Below are positions 26,640 to 32,474 of a stretch of 32,474 bases of DNA, one piece after another (positions within the stretch are counted from its first letter, which is position 1; every line of letters begins with the position of its first letter). A program made the translations under genes and the position numbers. Where the stretch lies: NCBI GenBank assembly GCA_900540255.1, contig UQFE01000024.1:1-32474 (forward strand), in the 5' to 3' direction. The notes under the pieces were generated by a model. The model saw nothing but the letters and a program-made list of their open reading frames with translations, did not search any database and had not been told where the DNA came from. The stretch comes from an uncultured Clostridium sp. GTDB lineage: Bacteria > Bacillota > Clostridia > Clostridiales > Clostridiaceae.

Positions 26640-27863
26640 TTAAATTAAAATATCTTTTCTTGTAAAATTAATATGCGCAATTATATATGAAATTACACTA
26701 GTTGCAATCATAATAATTATTCCATTTTGAACTGTCATATTAGGATTATTAAATGTTAATGCACTACTTCCAGTTAATATACTAATTCCATCTGCATAAT
26801 TCACAAATATTAAATGAGCAAAATCTTTAATTGTAACCATTAATTGGCTTGCTATAGTTAAAAAAACTGTAACTACTACTGATAACGCCATAGTTACCAT
26901 ACTACTTTTAATTAAAGTTGAAATTAAGAAAACTACTGAACAAGTTGCTACAATAAATAACCCTTGGAATAACATAGATTTAACAAATAACTCTAAGTTA
27001 CTTCCTATATGACCTGAACCTACAACTTTAACTAATTCAGCTATACCTTCAGAATTTATAATCTTATTATACTTAGCTCCCAAACTAACTGGATAACTAG
27101 CTCCACCTAACTTACTAGTTAAGTTCACAAAAACAAAACCTATAAGTTCTGCCCCTAAAATCATAGTAATAACTGTTAATGTTACTGCTATAAACTTAGA
27201 TAAAAGTACTTTTCCTCTTGTTACTGGTTGTACAAGTAAGAATTTTAATGTTGCTGGAGTACATTCTCCTGAAACTATATCACTCATAAATACAGCTATA
27301 CCACAAACTAAAAGCCCTGCCCCTAAAAATTGCATAAGTGAAGTCATATAATTATAAGCTTCATATTCCCATCCATAAAGTGGCTCAATATTATTATCCC
27401 TAAGATAATTATAAATTTCCAAATTATCTTGCTCTTGCATTAAATATCTTCTTGACCACTCATCATCATAATTTTTATAATTTTCTATAGTTTGATTACT
27501 ATACTCAATCATTTGATCTAATTGAATCTTCCAGCCCTCTTCATCTAATCCATTTTTTATTATATATTCATAGTTTTTTATTTGCTCCCTTGAATTTTCT
27601 ATAGCATCTTGTAAATATGCTATATATTCTGGATTAACATCAGTGTCTTTATTTGATTCAAGTTCTTCATTATAATACTTTAAATTATCTTGAGCCATTT
27701 TTAATTGTCTTTCTGGTGAATTCCATATCCTCATATTTTTATCACCTCTATATTGCGCAAATATAGTTATTAATATAAATGCTGCAAAAAGCGAAAATAC
27801 TATCCAAGTCTTAGACTTTTTCATAAGCTTTATTAATTCATTTTTTATTAAAGTAAATAACAT
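26640..27863 (-). CDS. ABC-2-type transporter permease
   Basis: The protein has 407 residues. The N-terminal LIKNELIKLMKKSKTWIVFSL begins with the family's cytoplasmic start, followed by one membrane helix. A large hydrophilic, coiled-coil-like external segment (about 45-170, rich in Glu/Asn/Tyr) comes next, then five further membrane helices including the conserved DIVSGECTPATLKFLLVQP. This layout fits ABC-2 permeases of the BcrB/NatB kind that export peptides, antibiotics or lipids. Its ATG overlaps the stop of the ATPase gene by one base (TAATG), so the two are translationally coupled and form one transporter. Substrate unknown. Confidence 0.9.
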   Translation of the reverse strand: MLFTLIKNELIKLMKKSKTWIVFSLFAAFILITIFAQYRGDKNMRIWNSPERQLKMAQDNLKYYNEELESNKDTDVNPEYIAYLQDAIENSREQIKNYEYIIKNGLDEEGWKIQLDQMIEYSNQTIENYKNYDDEWSRRYLMQEQDNLEIYNYLRDNNIEPLYGWEYEAYNYMTSLMQFLGAGLLVCGIAVFMSDIVSGECTPATLKFLLVQPVTRGKVLLSKFIAVTLTVITMILGAELIGFVFVNLTSKLGGASYPVSLGAKYNKIINSEGIAELVKVVGSGHIGSNLELFVKSMLFQGLFIVATCSVVFLISTLIKSSMVTMALSVVVTVFLTIASQLMVTIKDFAHLIFVNYADGISILTGSSALTFNNPNMTVQNGIIIMIATSVISYIIAHINFTRKDILI

Positions 27864-28783
27864 TATCTTATTCCTCCCTCAACTAATTCCATATATCTTT
27901 GCTCTAAGCCTTTTCTTTCTTTATAGATTTCTTCAATATTAAAATTATTACATGCTAAATGCTTAACTAGTCTAGACGTTGAGTTAGATTCTAATATTAT
28001 TTGTAATCCTTTATCATTAATTTTACATGATGAAACATAAGTTAATTTTTTAACTTCATTTTCAATCATTTTCTTATCATCATTAGAAACTAGACAAATT
28101 ATATCTTTTTCAGTCTCCATAGAATTTGTATCTGAATTTATTTCTTCTACAGCCTTAATTACTCCATCATTAATAAATGCTACCTTATCACAAAGATTTT
28201 GAACTTCTGATAATATATGTGATGATACAAATACAGCCATTCCTCTTTCTTTAGCTGCCTTTTGTACAACTTCTCTAAAATCTAATATACCTGATGGATC
28301 TAAACCATTAGTTGGTTCATCTAAAATTAATAGCTTTGGTTTTGATAATAAAGATGCTGCAAGCCCTAATCTTTGCTTCATTCCTAAAGAATATTTCTTT
28401 ACTTTATCATCAATTCTTCCCTCAAGACCAACAAGCTTTATAGTTTCCTCTACATCTTCTTTAGAGACATTTCTTATTCTTGCAATTTGCATAAGATTTT
28501 CTCTCCCCGATAAGTATTTATATAACTCTGGATTTTCAACTACAGCTCCAACTTCCCTTAATGCATTTTTTGTATCATTTTTTAAATCATGGCCACAAAT
28601 TTTTATTTCCCCTGATGTAGGATTAATTAATCCAACTAACATTCTTATAGTAGTAGTTTTTCCTGCACCATTTGGACCTAAAAACCCAAATATCTCTCCA
28701 GATTTTATATTAAAACTTATACCTTTTATAATTTCTCTTTTCCCTAATGACTTTGTTAAATTATTTACCTCTAAAACATTCAT
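27863..28783 (-). CDS. ABC transporter ATP-binding protein (BcrA-like)
   Basis: The 306-residue ATPase has Walker A GPNGAGKTT (about 37-45), the Q-loop region VGAVVENPELY, signature YSLGMKQR, Walker B LLILDEPTNGLDP and the switch His in SSHILSEV. The 80-residue C-terminal extension ends KERKGLEQRYMELVEGG, a tail typical of BcrA/DrrA-type exporters that pair with ABC-2 permeases. It drives the adjacent permease (one-base overlap). GGAGGAA precedes the ATG. No sensor kinase or regulator gene is next to it in the window, so control is not evident. Confidence 0.93.
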   Translation of the reverse strand: MNVLEVNNLTKSLGKREIIKGISFNIKSGEIFGFLGPNGAGKTTTIRMLVGLINPTSGEIKICGHDLKNDTKNALREVGAVVENPELYKYLSGRENLMQIARIRNVSKEDVEETIKLVGLEGRIDDKVKKYSLGMKQRLGLAASLLSKPKLLILDEPTNGLDPSGILDFREVVQKAAKERGMAVFVSSHILSEVQNLCDKVAFINDGVIKAVEEINSDTNSMETEKDIICLVSNDDKKMIENEVKKLTYVSSCKINDKGLQIILESNSTSRLVKHLACNNFNIEEIYKERKGLEQRYMELVEGGIR

Positions 28784-28870
28784 CTATATTCCTCCTACTA
28801 TTTCTTGAAGTACATATACTACTATAATAAGTATTTCTTAATAAACCTTTTAATATTTCTTAATTATTTC

Positions 28871-28963
28871 TTAAAAATATATATTATAGGAAAATAAGTA
28901 TATTTTACCATAATACATCATTTCATTTATTGAAAATAACAAAGAAACTTCCGTATTATTCAT
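28871..28963 (-). CDS. possible 30-residue peptide upstream of the ABC exporter
   Basis: A very strong ribosome site (AAGGAGGAG) precedes three consecutive ATG codons; the third (28963) is best spaced. The frame reads MNNTEVSLLFSINEMMYYGK, then IYLFSYNIYF, and stops at 28871, about 90 bp before the ATPase start. No family was recognised. It could be a leader peptide of the exporter operon, or the 5' stub of a deleted gene such as a regulator, as other genes here are decayed. A TATAAT lies about 15 bp before its ribosome site. The rest of 28784-29024 shows nothing else. Confidence 0.35.
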   Translation of the reverse strand: MNNTEVSLLFSINEMMYYGKIYLFSYNIYF

Positions 28964-29024
28964 CATCATCTCCTCCTTAGTAATTATATCCATAATTTAC
29001 TTTATAGAACAATTATCATTTTTA

Positions 29025-29048
29025 TATTTTACCATATATGGTAAAATA
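29025..29048. promoter_or_regulatory. 24-bp perfect palindrome, candidate operator or overlapping divergent promoters
   Basis: TATTTTACCATA (29025-29036) followed by its exact complement TATGGTAAAATA (29037-29048). It lies 36 bp before the start of the glycosyltransferase relic and between divergent transcription units. The ATATGGTAAAAT half resembles the extended -10 elements seen upstream of other plus-strand genes here, and being symmetrical it could serve both directions. Confidence 0.5.
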
Positions 29049-29083
29049 AATATAATTAAATTTTATTTTAAAGGTGGTATATT

Positions 29084-29422
29084 ATGAAAGCACTTATTTT
29101 ATATACTAATACTGGCGCAGGGCATGTTTCTGCTGGAAAATCTCTTTGTCATGAACTTAGAAATCTTGATATTGAAACTATTGAGCTAGATACATTAAAC
29201 TTTGCTGGGAAAATCACTTCAAAAAAAGGAAACAAATTTAGATTACTATTTCATTTCTCACAGGAATTTATTGATAATGGCGTTAATAAAAATAAATTAT
29301 ATTCCTTTGGCCTTCCTGTTCATTCAAAATTTAGTAAATATGTAGATAAGATAAAAGCTAAAAAAGAATTAAATTTAAATCCTAATATGAATCATATAAA
29401 ATTAATTAATATAAAATTTTAA
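29084..29422 (+). pseudogene. MGDG-synthase-type glycosyltransferase, internally deleted and truncated
   Basis: The start MKALILYTNTGAGHVSAGKS, then LDIETIELDTLNFAGKITSK, is the N-terminal domain of monogalactosyldiacylglycerol-synthase-like glycosyltransferases (UgtP/processive type, about 370-390 residues). After residue about 47 the sequence jumps to SQEFIDNGVNKNKLYSFG then LPVHSKFSKYVDKIKAKKEL, which in intact relatives lies roughly 130-150 residues further on, and ends soon after in NIKF. The donor-binding second domain is therefore absent. AAAGGTGG precedes the ATG and a terminator follows, so the relic may still be transcribed, but it cannot be an active glycolipid synthase. Confidence 0.8.
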
Positions 29423-29425
29423 ATA

Positions 29426-29475
29426 AAATGACAAGCTATAAATACCTCTAAATGGGTATCTATAACTTGTCATTT
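29426..29475. terminator. bidirectional terminator after the glycosyltransferase relic
   Basis: AAATGACAAG (29426-29435) pairs with CTTGTCATTT (29466-29475), continued by TATA/TATA and ATACC/GGTAT helices. It lies between convergent stops at 29422 and 29496. Confidence 0.85.
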
Positions 29476-29495
29476 ATTATAAGCATCTTAATTTA

Positions 29496-30632
29496 TTAAT
29501 TTAATTCTCTTTGCTTTTCAATCTTTGAAATTTGCTTTTCACCTAAATCTGCTAATTCTCTAAATTGATTTATTGTTTCCTTTAGTTTTGGTAATGCTTC
29601 TTGCTTATAGCTACTAATTGAATTTAATGCTTCTAATGTATCTGAAAATGCATTTTTTAAAGTATCAACAGAAATACTGTTTTCAATAGCTTGTTTTTGA
29701 ATTTCAGCCCCCTGCTCCTTTAGCATTTTAGATGTTCCACTAATTAAATCATTAGTTGTCTTATTTAAAATATCTATTTTCTTTAAAACTATTTTTTGAT
29801 TATAAAGAGCACTTGCTACAATAGTTGCTGTCCTCAATGCTGAAATTGTTACATTTTTTGCCCTATCAACACCCCTTATTAATTCCTTATTATTTCTTCT
29901 TATAACTTCAATAGCTATTATTCCTTGTTGATTAACAACTATCATTTGCTGCATATCCATAACTCTTTGTCTCAATGGAAATAATATTTCTTCAGAAACA
30001 AAACTAATCTTATCTGAATCTTCATTATTAGCCTTTGCATTATCTAATGCATGAGAAATTTCATCATCCATTAACATTCCCATTTCAATTTCCTTTGCCA
30101 ATCTTTTTGTTAAATCCCTCATAGCAATTTCTTCAATTTCTAAAGTTGTATTATCATTTTTTAATGTTGTTTTTCCCCTTTCTAATGACTCCATAATATC
30201 ATTAATAACAATATCTGCTTTTTGATATTTATCAAAATATGCTCTTATAGGATTTGATACCCTTCCAAAAAGCCCCTTCTTGGTAAAATCTATCATACTT
30301 GGATCTAAATCTTTCATTGTCCGTTGTAATTCTGTCAATCCAACTGCAACTTCTCCACCTTCATCTCCCATTTTAGATAGATTTTTTATGCTAACTTCTA
30401 ATAATTCATTCTTTTGTGAAGATCTTTGAATTGTATCTAGCCCAAATTCATCGATTGATTTTAAAATTTCCTTTCTTTCATATAAAGAATCCATATTTAT
30501 ATTCATAATAGCTTCTACATTACTATTGCTTAATTTTTTTAACTTATTAACTTCTTCACTTGATGGTTTTACTTCTTCAACAACTTCTTTTTTTATTTCT
30601 TCAGCATCACTTACATTCATTGAAAATCCCAT
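29496..30632 (-). CDS. TelA-like toxic anion resistance family protein
   Basis: About 378 residues, soluble and almost wholly helical and coiled-coil. It matches the TelA/KlaA family (PF05816): the conserved core has GLFGRVSNPIRAYFDKYQKA, then MRDLTKRLAKEIEMG, LFPLRQRVMDMQQMIVVNQQ, VIRRNNKELIRGVDRAKNVT and SALRTATIVASAL. Family members are linked by name to tellurite resistance and by genetics to envelope stress and antibiotic tolerance; the biochemical activity is unclear. The usable ATG is at 30632, because GGGGG lies six bases before it; another ATG two codons earlier touches the ribosome site. It is 18 bases downstream of the VWA gene, so the two form an operon. Confidence 0.9.
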   Translation of the reverse strand: MGFSMNVSDAEEIKKEVVEEVKPSSEEVNKLKKLSNSNVEAIMNINMDSLYERKEILKSIDEFGLDTIQRSSQKNELLEVSIKNLSKMGDEGGEVAVGLTELQRTMKDLDPSMIDFTKKGLFGRVSNPIRAYFDKYQKADIVINDIMESLERGKTTLKNDNTTLEIEEIAMRDLTKRLAKEIEMGMLMDDEISHALDNAKANNEDSDKISFVSEEILFPLRQRVMDMQQMIVVNQQGIIAIEVIRRNNKELIRGVDRAKNVTISALRTATIVASALYNQKIVLKKIDILNKTTNDLISGTSKMLKEQGAEIQKQAIENSISVDTLKNAFSDTLEALNSISSYKQEALPKLKETINQFRELADLGEKQISKIEKQRELN

Positions 30633-30650
30633 ACCCATCCCCCTTATAAC

Positions 30651-32345
30651 TTACATTTCTGCATTAAACAAACTACCTAATTTATATATAACATCATCAG
30701 AATCAGCATTAATACTTGTTGCTTCATTAATTCTTGAAATATTTTCTAATGCTTCAATATTTGCATTATATCCAATTGTATGAACTGGTATTTTAACTGA
30801 TTCTAATATTTCTCTTAAATCATCTAGTGAATGTCCAATATTAGTTTCTCCATCACTTAATACAAAAAGCATCAATTTAGCATCTGGATTTTTTTCTTTT
30901 TCATCTAAAAGCATTTGCACTGCTACAGCAATTGCATCAAATGTTGCAGTTCCCCCACTTGCATCCATATCTTGTACAGCACCTGTAAATAATGATCTTT
31001 GGTTTAAATCAAACTTTTCTATTGGAAGATTAATATTAACATCATTAGAATAAGTAACTAATCCTATTGAGTTTTCTTCTCCTATATATCGTGAACCATT
31101 TAATAATGATTTTTTAAGTTCATTTAAAGGTTCTCCCTCCATACTTCCTGATACATCAGCTACAAATACAGCAACTATAGGCTTATCTCCATTTTTATTT
31201 TCCTTCCATAATTTTTGTGCTTGTAATATAGTATTTCCATCTAAATTTTCAATTTCGCATTTATAATCTTCTAATGCATTAAATCCATCCTTAACTGCTA
31301 ATTCTTGATATTTATCTTGTTTATAAAATTCAATAAACTTATTTAATATTTCCTTCTTTTCATTTGATAAATTACCAACAGAATATAATGGGCTATCATG
31401 CCTATATCCAAATGGTGTAAATATATAATCGGTCTTTAGCTCTGGAGAGTTTATATAAGTTTGATACTCCATAATAAACCCATCTAAAATTCCTGATTCT
31501 GCAGAATTTCTTAATTGAAGTGTAGTATAAGCTATTAAGGGTATATTATTTTGAAATTCATTAAATCCATCAATTGCTTTTTCACTTAAAGGATTACTTG
31601 AATCAAATGTAGCTAATGTTGATACCAAAAAATTTAACCCTGTTGCACTTGCAAATGGATTTGTGTATCCCATATTTATTTCTCCATTAGCAACTGCTTG
31701 AGTAATATTTTTTAAATTAATTGCTCCATATTTTTTTATCAATTCATCATACTTTTCTTTAGATATAAGAATTCCGGCTACATTTCCAACCATTCTATCA
31801 TCACATAATTCTATTGTTTTGCCATTTGCCTTTATCATTTCTCCCCACAATTCATTTGATGGACTATATGCATCTGGAAGATATTTTTCTGATATTATAT
31901 AATCCATTCCTAATCCTGAAGCAATTTCTCTAACCTTAACTGAAATTATCTTTCCATTTATCTCAAATTTAGACTCATTAAAATTATTTGCTACATCTAT
32001 AAGCCATCCATCTTTACCATTTCCTGCTTTTTCTCCAGTAGAAAATATTTCAATATAACTATCAGTAGTATTTTCAACCTTTGCTGGATATTTATCTATA
32101 TTAGGTATTGTATCCTTAACATCTTTTACCCCCAAATCTATAGGTGCCTTTCTTGGTTCTACTTCATTTATGTTAATGTCTTTACAAATCTTTTTTAATT
32201 TTCCTGTTGCATTTTCCTTACTTATTGTTTCTTTACTTTTTCCCCAATTTTTTGTTAAAGTAATTCCTCCATAAATCACACCAAAAATTATAATAGCCAT
32301 GACTATTAAAATTCCTATAATATTGCCTTTCTTTTTTTCTTTCAT
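30651..32345 (-). CDS. membrane-anchored VWA protein with solute-binding-like domain, partner of TelA
   Basis: The protein has 564 residues. A basic N-terminus and a single membrane helix (about 9-30) anchor a large external part. Residues about 95-365 resemble a periplasmic-type solute-binding fold (IEIFSTGEKAGNG, IINGEINMGYTNPFAS-like segments, GFIMEYQTYI). The C-terminal third is a VWA domain with MIDAS DVSGS (D397, S399, S401), GGTATFD and LSDGE, all metal ligands intact. Family knowledge links such proteins to TelA in conserved gene pairs, and TelA follows 18 bases downstream. A surface sensor or scaffold passing signals to cytoplasmic TelA is an inference. GGGGGTGATAAC precedes the ATG. 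Confidence 0.85.
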   Translation of the reverse strand: MKEKKKGNIIGILIVMAIIIFGVIYGGITLTKNWGKSKETISKENATGKLKKICKDININEVEPRKAPIDLGVKDVKDTIPNIDKYPAKVENTTDSYIEIFSTGEKAGNGKDGWLIDVANNFNESKFEINGKIISVKVREIASGLGMDYIISEKYLPDAYSPSNELWGEMIKANGKTIELCDDRMVGNVAGILISKEKYDELIKKYGAINLKNITQAVANGEINMGYTNPFASATGLNFLVSTLATFDSSNPLSEKAIDGFNEFQNNIPLIAYTTLQLRNSAESGILDGFIMEYQTYINSPELKTDYIFTPFGYRHDSPLYSVGNLSNEKKEILNKFIEFYKQDKYQELAVKDGFNALEDYKCEIENLDGNTILQAQKLWKENKNGDKPIVAVFVADVSGSMEGEPLNELKKSLLNGSRYIGEENSIGLVTYSNDVNINLPIEKFDLNQRSLFTGAVQDMDASGGTATFDAIAVAVQMLLDEKEKNPDAKLMLFVLSDGETNIGHSLDDLREILESVKIPVHTIGYNANIEALENISRINEATSINADSDDVIYKLGSLFNAEM

Positions 32346-32374
32346 GTTATCACCCCCATACTTACAAATTACTT

Positions 32375-32399
32375 AGGGTTAATCATATTTCTTAACCCT
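32375..32399 (-). other. hairpin in the leader of the VWA gene
   Basis: AGGGTTAA (32375-32382) pairs perfectly with TTAACCCT (32392-32399), 30 bp before the VWA start. There is no U tract on the minus strand, so it is more likely an mRNA processing or stability hairpin between two operon genes than a terminator. Confidence 0.45.
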
Positions 32400-32458
32400 T
32401 ATATATCAAGGCCTTTATTGCCAAGATTTTTTATATCACTCAAATTTTTCAGTATCAT
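32399..32458 (-). CDS. 19-codon frame or 3' end of an upstream gene at the window edge
   Basis: AAGGAG lies five bases before an ATG at 32458. The frame reads MILKNLSDIKNLGNKGLDI and stops at the edge of the hairpin. The same frame is open upstream to the window end, so this may instead be the last residues of a longer gene; another frame (ending DTEKFE) is also open. Which one is real cannot be decided without upstream sequence. Confidence 0.25.
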   Translation of the reverse strand: MILKNLSDIKNLGNKGLDI

Positions 32459-32474
32459 TTTTGCTCCTTTGGAT

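Overview
This window looks like chromosomal DNA of a low-GC, spore-forming Clostridium (sensu stricto) or close relative. It is strongly AT-rich. Ribosome sites are strong (GGAGG/GGGGG), TTG and GTG starts are common, and short intergenic gaps carry hairpin terminators. MurE has the meso-diaminopimelate signature, a GerMN spore-germination-type lipoprotein is present, and one small gene has a candidate forespore (sigma F/G) promoter. The species cannot be fixed from the sequence alone.

Layout. 1-1.8 kb: edge of a short mobile repeat, an ECF-transporter S component and a TPR protein. 1.9-5.3 kb: a compact operon of a helical-repeat protein, a MoxR-type AAA+ ATPase and a protein carrying both an HExxH metallopeptidase-like motif and a VWA/MIDAS domain. 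5.3-8.5 kb: a small Asn/Cys-rich protein, GatB/YqeY, a patatin-like lipase and YaaA. 8.5-11.2 kb: the wreck of a beta-glucoside operon (licT-bglP-bglA). All three genes are broken by deletions, but both LicT antiterminator (RAT) sites and their terminators are still readable, and a 98-bp MITE-like element sits just upstream of the first RAT. 11.3-13.4 kb: a small Ser/Thr kinase paired with an unknown protein, then a lone unknown gene. 13.5-19.5 kb: glycogen phosphorylase, MurE, and an asparagine synthetase with a structured leader. 19.6-24.4 kb: secreted protein, PAP2 phosphatase, M20 amidohydrolase, GerMN lipoprotein and an ArAE-type membrane protein. 24.5-26.2 kb: membrane-anchored surface protein with five Ig-like repeats. 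26.3-28.8 kb: an ABC-2 exporter pair followed by a fragment of an FtsX-type permease. 29.1-32.4 kb: a relic of an MGDG-synthase-type glycosyltransferase, then TelA and a membrane VWA/solute-binding-like protein.

Two themes stand out. First, gene decay: five genes at three loci (bgl operon, FtsX permease, glycosyltransferase) survive only as fragments, several with internal deletions that keep both ends. Second, two different VWA modules: the MoxR/VWA-metallopeptidase operon and the TelA/VWA pair. Their biochemical roles remain poorly defined, and the first is the best candidate here for an undescribed multi-protein machine. No CRISPR array, rRNA, tRNA or prophage was seen.
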